64,000 nt of DNA from Eisenbergiella porci (lineage in GTDB: Bacteria; Bacillota; Clostridia; Lachnospirales; Lachnospiraceae). The notes below the pieces were generated by a model. It did no database searches. It had not been told where the DNA came from and saw only the letters and a list, made by a program, of their open reading frames with translations. The position numbers and the translations under genes were made by a program. Within the stretch, counting starts at the first letter, position 1. Every line of letters begins with the position of its first letter. Below, piece by piece: positions 34,574-44,315 of this stretch. The stretch covers positions 1 to 64,000 of the forward strand of contig NZ_VUMI01000024.1 in assembly GCF_009696275.1 (NCBI RefSeq), in the 5' to 3' direction.

Positions 34574-35956
34574 TTGAGCGAGGAACAGAAGAAAATGCCT
34601 GATGGCTCCAAGTCGGAGGGTGCGCTGAACGAATTTATAGAACTGCTGAAAAAGAACAAGAAGTCGCTTGCCGTTATCATTGTGACTGCGGTGGTGCTTT
34701 TGGGGATCGGGATTCTGCTCGGTTCGCTGATAGGCAAGAAATCGGGCGACAAGGATGCTGCCCAGGAACAGTCCCAGGCTGCAGTTGCGCAGACACAGTC
34801 CACAGAGGCCATTCCCAATGTGCCCATGGAGGTCAACGCCTATCCCGAAATCAATTCACTGATGAAGAAATATTATAATGCGGCCGCAGAGGGAGACATG
34901 GAGACTGTCAAGTCCCTGAAGGACTATTCGGATCAGGCCGAGCTGCTGCGCATCCAGGAAAAGAGCAAATACCTGGAAAGCTATGATGATATCAACTGCT
35001 ATACGAAGCCCGGCCCCATCGAGGATTCCTATGTTGTCTATGTCACCTATTATGCCAAGTTCCACGATATTGACCAGAAGGTGACGGGGCTGAATACCTA
35101 CATTGTCTGCCGGAAGGCGGATGATTCCTACTATATCCATGACTGCTCGGAAGATGAGTCCATGAAGGAATACCGCACCAACGTAACCAAGCAGGACGAT
35201 GTGGTGGATTTGTTCAATAAAGTTCAGGTAGAATATAACGAAGCCGTGACGGAGAATGAAGAGCTTGCCGCATTCCTTACCGATCTGTCCGAGAAGCTCA
35301 AGACAGCGGTCGGTGATGCCCTGGCGGAAGCCGAAACAGTAAGCGAGACGGAGACTACTGAAGAAGAAGGCCAGGAGCCTGCCGATAATGCAGGGGAAGC
35401 TGCCTCTTCTAGGGTAAAGGCCACTGATGTGGTCAATATCAGAAAGTCCGACAGTGAGACAGCCGATTCTCTTGGAAAGGCTCAGGTGGGAGATGAGTTC
35501 GCCCTCCTGGAGAACCGTGCCAACGGCTGGTCCAAAATTGATTATAACGGCCAGGAGGCCTTTATCAAATCGGAGTTCCTGGAAGCGGTTTCCGAAGAAC
35601 CTGAGAATGCAGATGACGGAAATGCCGAAGCGGGAAACGAAGCGGCTAACGCAGATAATACTGATAATACCGCCAATACCGATAATACGGCAAACACTGA
35701 TAATACCACACACAACGGCCAGGCTGATACGCCGGGCGCAGGTGACGGCGCGCCGTCTGCCAATGTACCCAACAGCGGAACCTACCGCCTTACCACCACC
35801 GTTAATGTCCGTAAATCCGCAAGCGAAACAGCCGACAGGCTGGGCGTGGGATACTCCGGTGACGAAGTGGAAATCCTGATGAAACAGGCCGACGGCTGGA
35901 CAAAGGTCAAATTCAAAGGCGAGACCGGATATATTAAGACGGATGTATTAAAATAG
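34574..35956 (+). CDS. Membrane-anchored protein with two bacterial SH3 domains
   Basis: 460 aa from TTG at 34574, chosen for GAAGGTG 5 nt upstream; GTG at 34568 is possible. A short cytoplasmic N-terminus and one membrane helix (about residues 38-58) precede an extracellular NTF2-like region (about 90-230), a first SH3b domain (VVNIRKSDSETADSLGKAQV), a linker with tandem NTDNTA-type repeats, and a C-terminal SH3b (TVNVRKSASETADRLGVGYS). SH3b domains bind peptidoglycan. It may sense or tether the cell wall; no enzyme domain was seen. A terminator follows. Confidence 0.85.
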   Translation: MSEEQKKMPDGSKSEGALNEFIELLKKNKKSLAVIIVTAVVLLGIGILLGSLIGKKSGDKDAAQEQSQAAVAQTQSTEAIPNVPMEVNAYPEINSLMKKYYNAAAEGDMETVKSLKDYSDQAELLRIQEKSKYLESYDDINCYTKPGPIEDSYVVYVTYYAKFHDIDQKVTGLNTYIVCRKADDSYYIHDCSEDESMKEYRTNVTKQDDVVDLFNKVQVEYNEAVTENEELAAFLTDLSEKLKTAVGDALAEAETVSETETTEEEGQEPADNAGEAASSRVKATDVVNIRKSDSETADSLGKAQVGDEFALLENRANGWSKIDYNGQEAFIKSEFLEAVSEEPENADDGNAEAGNEAANADNTDNTANTDNTANTDNTTHNGQADTPGAGDGAPSANVPNSGTYRLTTTVNVRKSASETADRLGVGYSGDEVEILMKQADGWTKVKFKGETGYIKTDVLK

Positions 35957-35975
35957 TTAATTTGTTGTTTGTGAC

Positions 35976-36084
35976 CCGTGCGGCCTTGCGCTGCAGGGAT
36001 TGCGCCCATACTGCTTCCCGCCTCCCATTTCGGGCCGGCCGGCAGCAGTATGGGGCGAAATCCCCACAGCACAAGGCCGCACGG
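35976..36084 (-). repeat. 109-nt foldback element downstream of the SH3-protein gene
   Basis: CCGTGCGGCCTTG (35976-35988) pairs with CAAGGCCGCACGG (36072-36084). Inner segments, including CGCCCATACTGCT (36003-36015) with 36044-36057, extend the stem with small bulges. Three of the few arm differences (C/T, C/T, A/G) would be G-U or U-G pairs in a minus-strand RNA and mismatches in a plus-strand RNA. This favours a minus-strand structured transcript, or a foldback repeat. Strand is inferred from this. Confidence 0.75.
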
Positions 36085-36167
36085 CGCGTAACGTAACTAA
36101 TTAAATAAGAAACCGTCATAATTATAAAGAAGAATAAAGAAAATAAAAATGAATAATAAAAATCTCC

Positions 36168-36204
36168 CCGGAAATACTTACTAAAAAAAGTATTTCCGGT
36201 TTTT
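36168..36204 (+). terminator. Terminator between the two foldback elements
   Basis: CCGGAAATACTT (36168-36179) pairs perfectly with AAGTATTTCCGG (36188-36199), then five T residues. It could end the SH3-protein mRNA on the plus strand. Confidence 0.85.
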
Positions 36205-36245
36205 CATTTTTTAAAAATATATTTTTTTTCAATAACTACGGCTCA

Positions 36246-36600
36246 GCTCCGTGCTGTCCGGGGGTTTTTCCGCCGCTCCGCTATCCGGTCCTGCTCCGGC
36301 GCTGGCGGGTGTTTTCCGGTGCATGAGAAAAAATGGAGATGTTTCTTACTGCCCTGCCCTGCCAGGAACCGGCTGCTTTTAGCGGCTTGTCTGACGAACA
36401 TAAGCATCTAAATACGCCGTGCCGCAAGGCGCCGGCGTATTTAGACGCTTATGTGAGGAGTTCAGCCGCGTTAGCCGATTCCTGACAGGACAGAACAGTT
36501 AGAAACATCCCATTTTTGAAATGCACCAGAAAACACCCGCCAGCGCCGGAGTAGAACCGGATAACGGAGCCAGCGGAAAAACCCCCGGACAGCACGGAGC
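36246..36600 (-). repeat. 355-nt giant foldback element
   Basis: Arms 36246-36374 and 36473-36600 (about 129 nt each) are reverse complements with one indel and about a dozen substitutions; the outermost 28 bp are identical. Inside, GCGGCT/AGCCGC, ACATAAGC/GCTTATGT and a 13-bp perfect stem TCTAAATACGCCG/CGGCGTATTTAGA (36407-36419, 36433-36445) lead to an apical GCC-GCAA-GGC on the plus strand. No ORF and no transposase. With 35976-36084 and the terminator it fills the 671-bp gap 35957-36627. Minus strand is suggested by the G-U bias described under findings. Confidence 0.9.
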
Positions 36601-36627
36601 GTACACAACCGGGAAGGAAGGCGGAGT

Positions 36628-37059
36628 ATGAGAAGTGATGATGCGGCTATATACAGGGAAATCCAAAAAAATGCAGAAATGGGAATCAAAGCGATAGAAG
36701 CTGTCAGCCCCAAGCTGACGGATGATGCCTTTGCCCTGCAGCTAAGCAGGCAGGAACTGAAGTTTTCAGAAATCAGGGATAAAGCCAGGCATGAGATGCT
36801 GGAGGGGCGTGCGGAGGAGTACCGCAGCAGCGGTGTCACTGATTTGATGCTTAAGGGCGGGATACAGGCCAATACGCTTTTGAATACCAGCACCAGCCAT
36901 ATTGCGGAACTGATGATTCAGGGCAGTAACAGGGGGCTGACAAGCATGTGGAAGGCATTGAACCACTATGAAAATGCCGGAAATGAGAGCACGGAGCTTG
37001 CCCGCGAACTCATGGATTTTGAGGAAAAAACCATTGAAAAGCTGAAAAAGTATCTATAA
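36628..37059 (+). CDS. Conserved-looking helical protein of unknown function
   Basis: 143 aa, predicted almost all alpha-helical and soluble, with no signal peptide or membrane helix. Sequence features: IYREIQKNAEMGIKAIEAVS near the start, QLSRQELKFSEIRDKAR, and a Met/Gly/Asn-rich middle (ELMIQGSNRGLTSMWKAL). I do not recognise the family. The ATG is preceded by GGAAGGCGGAG. It begins 27 bp after the giant foldback element and is followed by the gdhA promoter; no operon partner is obvious. Confidence 0.75.
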   Translation: MRSDDAAIYREIQKNAEMGIKAIEAVSPKLTDDAFALQLSRQELKFSEIRDKARHEMLEGRAEEYRSSGVTDLMLKGGIQANTLLNTSTSHIAELMIQGSNRGLTSMWKALNHYENAGNESTELARELMDFEEKTIEKLKKYL

Positions 37060-37105
37060 ACAGGTGCTTTTTAGCAAATTTCGTCAATTTAACGTAATAA
37101 AGTAC

Positions 37106-37134
37106 TTGCGTACAGGCTTTATCCATTATATAAT
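37106..37134 (+). promoter_or_regulatory. gdhA promoter
   Basis: TTGCGT (37106-37111), 17-bp spacer, TATAAT (37129-37134). The start near 37141 gives an 80-nt leader that contains the hairpin 37158-37193. Confidence 0.7.
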
Positions 37135-37136
37135 AA

Positions 37137-38555
<1,419 letters not shown>

Positions 38556-38662
38556 ATTTTTCGGATAGTCCATGAAGATGTAAGGACGCTTAAACAGTTG
38601 CAGATTCATAACTGTTCCTCAGCTTCACAGCTGTAATGATAATATTTCCCGGCAGTGTAAGG

Positions 38663-38705
38663 CTTCCGCTTGCAGGTATAAATACCTGTCTGCGGAAGTT
38701 TTTTT
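38663..38705 (+). terminator. Terminator after gdhA
   Basis: CTTCCGC (38663-38669) with GCGGAAG (38692-38698) and inner CAGGTAT (38673-38679) with ATACCTG (38682-38688), followed by seven T residues. The rest of the gap 38556-38865 holds only the promoter at 38780-38808. Confidence 0.88.
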
Positions 38706-38779
38706 CGCCTAAGTTTTTTCGTTTGTATTTATTTGCCGTCTGCCGGCTGTACCGGCAGCAAGCCCGCCGTCCTGCGGCA

Positions 38780-38808
38780 TTGCCTGTTTGCCGGGTATCT
38801 GTTATAAT
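38780..38808 (+). promoter_or_regulatory. Intact promoter of the decayed desulfidase gene
   Basis: TTGCCT (38780-38785), 17-bp spacer, TATAAT (38803-38808). Predicted start near 38815, about 50 nt before the pseudogene ATG. Confidence 0.6.
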
Positions 38809-38865
38809 GCGGTTAGAGCGGAACCAGATCACCAGCCGCGTAAATGCGTGCAGATAGGAGCGAAC

Positions 38866-39160
38866 ATGAAGAAAACGGGCAAAAGATTGTGCCGGCCATG
38901 GGCTGACGAAGTCGATAGCGCTGGCCTACTGTGCCGCAAAGGCCAGGGAAATACTGAGCTGCATGCCGGACAGCGTGCTGGTGGAAGCAAGCGGCAATAT
39001 AATTAAGAATGTAAAGAGCGTGGTGGTCCCCAACACCAACGGCCTGAAGGCAATGGAGGCAGCGGCGGCTGGTCAAGACAATAGGAAATGTGGGCCGCCC
39101 GGGCAAAGACGGCATGAAAGAAACAGATAAGGGATTATCCGTATTATGACAGGCTGTTGA
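38866..39160 (+). pseudogene. Remnant of an L-cysteine desulfidase (CyuA/UPF0597) gene
   Basis: Starting at ATG 38866, frame-corrected reading gives SIALAYCAAKAREILSCMPD and then SGNIIKNVKSVVVPNTNGLK, which is typical of the UPF0597 / L-cysteine desulfidase family. Before this, GGCTGACGAAG looks like a frameshifted GCTE motif. After MEAAAAAG the text jumps to KTIGNVGRPGKDGMKETDKG, the family's C-terminus, so about 300 codons are missing; two or three 1-bp frameshifts and an in-frame stop follow. The original enzyme splits cysteine into pyruvate, ammonia and H2S. Promoter and ribosome site are still present. Confidence 0.85.
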
Positions 39161-39200
39161 GGGAAAGCCCCTGCCGCAGGGAAGGACGGAAAAAAGCGTA

Positions 39201-39443
39201 CTATTCTTCCGGCTGTTTTTGGAAGAAGTCTTCGAAATCCGCATGAAAAACTTCTTTCATAGCCAGTAGCTCCTGTACGCTTATATTCTGAATACCGGCT
39301 TCTATTTTTGCATAGGAGCCTCTTGTAAGGCTGCAGCCTAAAAGCTGCAGCTTTGCTATTGTCTGCTCCTGAGTCAGGCCGCAGTCCCTGCGGAGTGCGC
39401 GGATATTAGCGCCCAAAGAAACATTGTATTTTATTTTCTGCAT
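39201..39443 (-). CDS. XRE-family helix-turn-helix protein
   Basis: 80 aa, one Cro/CI-type domain: LGANIRALRRDCGLTQEQTIAKL (residues about 10-32) with the recognition region LTRGSYAKIEAG and the final NISVQELLAMKEVF helix. It has no effector domain. It is divergent from the GGDEF gene, and a palindrome (39549-39564) lies downstream of that gene's -10, so it may regulate that promoter; no direct evidence. The ATG is preceded by a weak ribosome site. Confidence 0.85.
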   Translation of the reverse strand: MQKIKYNVSLGANIRALRRDCGLTQEQTIAKLQLLGCSLTRGSYAKIEAGIQNISVQELLAMKEVFHADFEDFFQKQPEE

Positions 39444-39518
39444 GAATTACTCCCAATACCGCCGCAGGGATAGAAATTCCAAACAGCGGCCTCCCAGATT
39501 CAATTGTGGGATATATTA

Positions 39519-39564
39519 TTGATTTTAGTAAAAAAGTAAGATATAATTGCTCTATAAATAGAGC
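39519..39564 (+). promoter_or_regulatory. GGDEF gene promoter with palindrome
   Basis: TTGATT (39519-39524), 17-bp spacer, TATAAT (39542-39547). Directly at the expected transcription start lies a perfect dyad GCTCTA-TAAA-TAGAGC (39549-39564), a good candidate operator for the divergent XRE protein. Confidence 0.7.
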
Positions 39565-39596
39565 AAAGGGAAGTTGTGCTCGGGAAAGGTACAGGA

Positions 39597-40637
39597 ATGA
39601 TAGATAGAGAATTATGTGACTTAACAGAACAGCTGATGTTTACCTGCCTGGGCGGACAAAATTCGGGTAAAATACAGGAAATAGGCGGTATTCTTGAGGA
39701 AAATTCGGTGGTAATAGGGAGCCGGGCCCATGAATACTACACAACTGCAGAACAAATAAAAAGCGAACTGGATTCCGGTAAGTGGGCAGATGGCAGGGAG
39801 TATGTGTACAGGCCGGTGAAGGACTGGTACCAATGCACCCGGCTGTCCGAAAATACCTATCTGGTCTACGGCATTCTCCGGATAAAAAAAATATTTCAGC
39901 GCGGTAATGAGGAACAGGCTTTTGACAATGCCGGCCTCTCAGTTACAGGATTGACAGAAACAAGCATCCGTATAAGCATGGTATGGAAAAAAGATGGAAA
40001 GGCGAACCGGATTATACATATTCATATATCCGTTCCCCAGGAGGACAGCTGCGGGCAGCCGGCCCGAAGGCCAGACCAGGCTGCAGGAGAAACGGAAATG
40101 CTGCCGGAGCCGGAGAAAAAGACGGTGGATTACTACAGACGCCTTTCTGAAAAGGATCTGATGACAGGACTTTATAACCGGGGCAGCTTTGAATATTATG
40201 TGAAAAAAAGGCTGGAAAGCGGTGAAGGCGGCATTTTCTATATGATCGATCTGGATGACTTTAAGGCGGTAAATGATACCTACGGGCATGTGGCAGGCGA
40301 CAAGGTCATCATGGACATGGCCGATATCCTCCGCCGGATATTTGCAAAGGAAGCCGTCATCGGCAGGCTGGGCGGCGATGAATTCGCAGTATACGAGGCA
40401 GGCTGCTGCGGCAGAAAGGAAGCGGAGGGAAAAGCCCGGGCCGTTCTGCAGGACTACAGCGCTTTATCCGAAAAATACGGAAATGATTTTCAGCTGAGCT
40501 GTTCCATCGGCATGTACCGGGAAGCCGATAAAGAAACCTTTGAAAACCTGTACTCCCGCGCCGATGAAGCCCTTTATTTTTCAAAAAATTCATACAAAGG
40601 CACCTTCCACTGGTACTACTGCCAGCACAGATTCTGA
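39597..40637 (+). CDS. GGDEF-domain diguanylate cyclase with N-terminal NTF2-like domain
   Basis: 346 aa from the ATG at 39597 with GGAAAGG 7 nt upstream; GTG 39576 is an alternative. Residues about 1-140 look like a SnoaL/NTF2-type sensor (EYYTTAEQIKSELDSGKW, CTRLSENTYLVYGILRI). A GGDEF domain follows (about 180-340) with FYMIDLDDFKAVNDTYGH and the intact active site GRLGGDEFAVY. It would make cyclic di-GMP. It lacks visible membrane segments, so the NTF2-like part may bind a soluble ligand. The stop codon lies inside the terminator stem. Confidence 0.88.
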   Translation: MIDRELCDLTEQLMFTCLGGQNSGKIQEIGGILEENSVVIGSRAHEYYTTAEQIKSELDSGKWADGREYVYRPVKDWYQCTRLSENTYLVYGILRIKKIFQRGNEEQAFDNAGLSVTGLTETSIRISMVWKKDGKANRIIHIHISVPQEDSCGQPARRPDQAAGETEMLPEPEKKTVDYYRRLSEKDLMTGLYNRGSFEYYVKKRLESGEGGIFYMIDLDDFKAVNDTYGHVAGDKVIMDMADILRRIFAKEAVIGRLGGDEFAVYEAGCCGRKEAEGKARAVLQDYSALSEKYGNDFQLSCSIGMYREADKETFENLYSRADEALYFSKNSYKGTFHWYYCQHRF

Positions 40638-40664
40638 TATCCTCTGTGTCTGGCGTTTTTTTTT
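40621..40664 (+). terminator. Terminator after the GGDEF gene
   Basis: GCCAG-CACAG (40621-40630) pairs with CTGTG-TCTGGC (40644-40654) with one bulge, then nine T residues (40656-40664). The stem starts inside the coding sequence. Confidence 0.8.
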
Positions 40665-40750
40665 GTAACTGTCCGCACCCCGCCCGGGTCCCTGCCGTCG
40701 CCGCCTTGTGCCTGCGGGAACCCGGGAGGAGGAGGACAGTTACTTTTTTT
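40665..40750. repeat. GTAACTGTCCGC foldback, second copy, with T-run
   Basis: GTAACTGTCC (40665-40674) pairs with GGACAGTTAC (40734-40743), inner CCCGGGT (40683-40689) with ACCCGGG (40720-40726), then seven T. It starts with the same 12-mer as the foldback at 24702. It may serve as a second terminator, or belong to a small dispersed repeat family. Confidence 0.6.
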
Positions 40751-40870
40751 CTGTTCCGATTTTTATACAAAACAGGAAAGGACTACATTTCTGGAAAGAT
40801 TTGTGGTAATATAGAATAATATTGTTTATCAGGAAGTTGCAACTAACCTGCAGGAGTCTACGGAGGTACT

Positions 40871-42091
40871 ATGAAAAAGAAGAAAACGGATGTTGCTGTG
40901 ATTATTTATATCTGCCTTGCGGCGCTGCTGATTCTTGGAATTAAATATTCTGACCAGATAGCCGGAGTTGCTCTAAACCTCTGGAATGTGGCGTTTCCGC
41001 TGATTCTGGGAGTGGCTGTCGCCTATGTTATCAACATCATTATGGTCCGGGTGGAGCGAATTTATTTCCCGAAAACAAAGAACCGGTTTGTTGCGGCGAG
41101 CAGGAGAGGCGTAAGCATCGTTGTGTCCCTGCTGCTGGTTGCGGGGATTTTTTCCCTGGTTGCAAGGCTGGTTCTGCCGGAGCTTGGGAAGGCCTTTGCC
41201 GTAATCGGCAGGAATGTGCCGATTTTCCTGGAGGAAGCGGCGGCATGGCTGGAGAAAAATAATGCAGGCAATACTGCCGATATGCTGAAGAATGTGGATT
41301 GGAACAGTGTTATGGATAAAGTGGCGGATGTTGCAAAATCGGGCTTTACCAGCTTTGTGAATTCCACATTGACCGCAGTGGGCGCTGTGGTCGGCAGCGT
41401 GGTGAACTTTTTTATCGGCCTGATTTTCGGCATTTATATCCTTTCAGGAAAGGAAAAGCTGCATTCCCAGGTGAGCAGGATTATGCATGCGTATATGAAG
41501 GAAAGTACCGTTGCCAGAATCAGGTATATTTACAGGACCGCCAATGAAACTTTTTCCAGTTTTATAATAGGACAGTGTACGGAAGCGGTAATTCTGGGTA
41601 CACTGTGTACTATAGGAATGCTGCTGTTCCGTTTCCCTTATGCGCCGATGATCGGGGCATTTATCGGGGCTACGGCGCTGATCCCCATTGTAGGCGCTTA
41701 TCTGGGCGCTGCGGTGGGAGCATTCATGATTTTGACGGTAGATCCGCTGAAGGCGCTTCTGTTCATCATATTTATTGTAGTGCTGCAGCAGCTGGAAGGA
41801 AACCTGATATATCCCAGAGTTGTCGGTTCCTCCATCGGTCTTCCCGGTATCTGGGTGCTGGCGGCCGTAACGGTGGGCGGCGGACTGGGAGGCATCGGTG
41901 GAATGCTTCTGGGTGTTCCGGTTGCGGCAACCGCCTATAAGCTGATAAGAAATGATGTGGCGGGACGCAACGGCAGGAGACCGGATAACCCGCAGGAAAA
42001 TATCCGGGAAACCCCGCAGGAGGCTCAAAAAAAGGTTCCCCGGGAAGCGGCCGCATCTGTAGGGCGGCGTGAGAAGCAGAAAGGAAGATAG
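40871..42091 (+). CDS. AI-2E family transporter
   Basis: 406 aa. About seven to eight membrane helices: two near the N-terminus (residues about 12-30, 38-58), one near 75-98, then a soluble segment, and a cluster from about 170 to 360 with the family signature VVGSSIGLPGIWVLAAVTVGG. The Lys/Arg/Glu-rich tail is cytoplasmic. Family members were first linked to AI-2 export, but many are ion or osmotic transporters; the substrate is unknown. It overlaps the reading frame of the next gene region by a few nt only. Confidence 0.9.
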   Translation: MKKKKTDVAVIIYICLAALLILGIKYSDQIAGVALNLWNVAFPLILGVAVAYVINIIMVRVERIYFPKTKNRFVAASRRGVSIVVSLLLVAGIFSLVARLVLPELGKAFAVIGRNVPIFLEEAAAWLEKNNAGNTADMLKNVDWNSVMDKVADVAKSGFTSFVNSTLTAVGAVVGSVVNFFIGLIFGIYILSGKEKLHSQVSRIMHAYMKESTVARIRYIYRTANETFSSFIIGQCTEAVILGTLCTIGMLLFRFPYAPMIGAFIGATALIPIVGAYLGAAVGAFMILTVDPLKALLFIIFIVVLQQLEGNLIYPRVVGSSIGLPGIWVLAAVTVGGGLGGIGGMLLGVPVAATAYKLIRNDVAGRNGRRPDNPQENIRETPQEAQKKVPREAAASVGRREKQKGR

Positions 42092-42098
42092 ACAGCTG

Positions 42099-43634
42099 AT
42101 GAAGGGGAAGTACAAAAGACTTGTGGTCAATCGGATAGTTATTACGGTTGTTCTTATATTGCTTCAGATAGTTTGGTTTGTTTTTATGCTGGAAAAGCTG
42201 GCGAGATACTCCAGCTGGATCACCACGGCGTTCACCGCACTGAGTATCGCCATTGTACTCTACATTATCGGAAAAGATGATAATTCGGCCTATAAAATAG
42301 GCTGGATTGTCCTTATCATGACGCTGCCGCTGTTCGGCGGCCTGCTGTATCTGTTTTTAGGGGATAAAAAGCCTTCCCAGAATATGCGCAGGAAGCTGAA
42401 TGCTCAGCATGATGTTTTTAAGGATACCCTGATACAGGAGGGAGAACTGCAGGATCGTCTGGGAAAGATACACGGACGCGCGGCGGGGACGTTTCAGTAT
42501 GTGCGCCGTGTGAGCGACTTCCCCGCCTATGAAAATACGGACGTGACCTATTATCCCAGCGGGGAAGAGATGTTTGTGGATATGCTGGAAGAGCTGCGCC
42601 AGGCAAAGCATTTTATTTTCCTGGAATATTTTATTGTGGCGGAAGGCAGGATGTGGGAAACTATCCTGGAAATCCTGAAGCAGAAGGCGGAGGAAGGGCT
42701 GGATGTCAGAATGATTTACGATGACATGGGATGCCTGACCCTGCTGCCCGCCGGCTATTACGCCGGACTGGAAAGATACGGGATTAAGTGCATGGCCTTT
42801 AACCACGTCATCCCTTTCTTCTCCCTGGTAATGAACAACCGGGATCACAGAAAAATCCTTGACATAGACGGTCATACCGCATTTACGGGCGGAATCAACC
42901 TGGCAGATGAATACATTAATGAAAAGGTCAGGTTCGGCTACTGGAAGGATACGGGAGTGCGCTTAAAGGGCGACGGCGTGTGGAATTTTACGGAGATGTT
43001 CCTGGAAATGTGGAATGCCTTCAGGAAAGAGGATACGGATATCAGCTGCTTCAAGCCTCATGTGCATCATCCGGGGCCTTTTGAGGGAAAGGGCTTCGTG
43101 CAGCCCTATACCGATTCGCCCCTGGATAACGAAACCATTGCGGAAAATGTATATCTGGACATTCTCCATCAGGCGAAAAAATATGTCTACATATTTACGC
43201 CTTACTTGATAGTGGACGACGTGATGAGAAACGCGCTGTGCACGGCGGCCAAAAGGGGTGTGGATGTGCGGATAGTGACGCCGGCCATTCCTGACAAACC
43301 AACCATTTTCCGGCTGACCCGTTCCAATTATCCTCCGCTTTTGCGCGCGGGCATCCGGATTTTTGAATATACGCCGGGCTTTATTCATGCAAAGAGCTAT
43401 ATCTGCGACGACGAGTTCGGCGTGGTGGGAAGCGTAAATATGGACTTCAGAAGCCTGTACCTGCATTTCGAATGCGCCACGCTTCTGTACCGTACGAGCG
43501 GGCTGGAGGAATTAAAAAAGGACAGTCTGGAAACCATTGCGGCGAGCCGGGAAATTACGTTAAAGGACTGCAAACAGGGAATTATCGGAGGCCTTTTCGA
43601 TTCCGTCCTCCGTGTATTTGCCCCGCTGTGCTGA
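42099..43634 (+). CDS. cls: Cardiolipin synthase
   Basis: 511 aa from the ATG at 42099 (MKGKYKRLVVNRIVIT); AAAGGAAG lies about 10 nt upstream. A GTG at 42069 would overlap the preceding gene. Two N-terminal membrane helices are followed by a phospholipase D pair: HRKILDIDGHTAFTGGINLADE and HAKSYICDDEFGVVGSVNMD, each with HxK(x4)D. It joins two phosphatidylglycerols into cardiolipin and glycerol. The preceding permease gene ends 7 bp before. Confidence 0.94.
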   Translation: MKGKYKRLVVNRIVITVVLILLQIVWFVFMLEKLARYSSWITTAFTALSIAIVLYIIGKDDNSAYKIGWIVLIMTLPLFGGLLYLFLGDKKPSQNMRRKLNAQHDVFKDTLIQEGELQDRLGKIHGRAAGTFQYVRRVSDFPAYENTDVTYYPSGEEMFVDMLEELRQAKHFIFLEYFIVAEGRMWETILEILKQKAEEGLDVRMIYDDMGCLTLLPAGYYAGLERYGIKCMAFNHVIPFFSLVMNNRDHRKILDIDGHTAFTGGINLADEYINEKVRFGYWKDTGVRLKGDGVWNFTEMFLEMWNAFRKEDTDISCFKPHVHHPGPFEGKGFVQPYTDSPLDNETIAENVYLDILHQAKKYVYIFTPYLIVDDVMRNALCTAAKRGVDVRIVTPAIPDKPTIFRLTRSNYPPLLRAGIRIFEYTPGFIHAKSYICDDEFGVVGSVNMDFRSLYLHFECATLLYRTSGLEELKKDSLETIAASREITLKDCKQGIIGGLFDSVLRVFAPLC

Positions 43635-43694
43635 TATTGGCGGGAAGATATTGATAATGGTTAGATTCAGGAAAAAGGCAGGAGTACTGTTAAG

Positions 43695-44210
43695 ATGAAA
43701 TGTTTGATTTGCTATCAGAGTAAAACGGGGACAACGGCAAAATGCGCGGAGATCCTGAAAAAGAAGCTGGAAAAAAGAGGGGCGCAGATCACGGCTGCCA
43801 ATCTGGCGGCCGGAAGACCGCAGCTTGCCGGCTATGACTGCATTATTACAGGAGCGCCCGTGCGTATGGGGAAAATCCCGAAAGAAACAAAGGCTTTTCT
43901 GGAAGCAGGCAGGAATGAGCTTCTGAATTGTAAAAAAACCGCCTTTTTTATCTGCAGCGCTTTTCCCGCGCAGACACAGCAGGTGCTGTTGGAGAATTTC
44001 CCCAGGGAGCTTCTGGAGGCCTCGGTCTGTGCCGCCGGGTTCGGCGGTGAGGTGGATATCCATAAGCAGAAGGGCTTTGACCGGTTCATGGCCAGGATGA
44101 TGACCAACCTGGTGAAGCATTATAAGGCCGTCATGCCGTCCGTGCGGGAAGAAAATATCGAAGCCTTTGCAAATACCCTGTGCGGCGGCGTTGACAAGGA
44201 AAAAAATTAA
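43695..44210 (+). CDS. Flavodoxin-domain protein (HemG-like)
   Basis: 171 aa. An FMN-binding loop YQSKTGTTAKCAEIL (residues about 6-20) and GAPVRMGKIPKETKAFL fit the flavodoxin subfamily that contains menaquinone-dependent protoporphyrinogen oxidase HemG. FICSAFPAQTQQVLLENFP and FGGEVDIHKQKGFDRFMARMM match the same group. No haem-synthesis gene is nearby, so a general redox role is more likely than HemG activity. A consensus promoter for alaS lies at its 3' end. Confidence 0.82.
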   Translation: MKCLICYQSKTGTTAKCAEILKKKLEKRGAQITAANLAAGRPQLAGYDCIITGAPVRMGKIPKETKAFLEAGRNELLNCKKTAFFICSAFPAQTQQVLLENFPRELLEASVCAAGFGGEVDIHKQKGFDRFMARMMTNLVKHYKAVMPSVREENIEAFANTLCGGVDKEKN

Positions 44211-44219
44211 ACATATAAT
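44191..44219 (+). promoter_or_regulatory. alaS promoter
   Basis: Perfect TTGACA (44191-44196) and perfect TATAAT (44214-44219) with a 17-bp spacer, overlapping the 3' end of the flavodoxin gene. The leader of about 90 nt has a CCGG-AAA-CCGG hairpin but no T-box. Confidence 0.8.
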
Positions 44220-44315
44220 AGGATAGATTGAGCGTGTCTGAGATCCGTTTTGCGGCCCGGAAACCGGCCTGCAGGAAGGATGCGGACATACTGCAGTGAT
44301 GTGGAGGAAAGAAAC

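Noticed and set aside
44220-44315. T-box leader for alaS
   Set aside because: Leader is only about 90 nt and lacks the T-box sequence and antiterminator.
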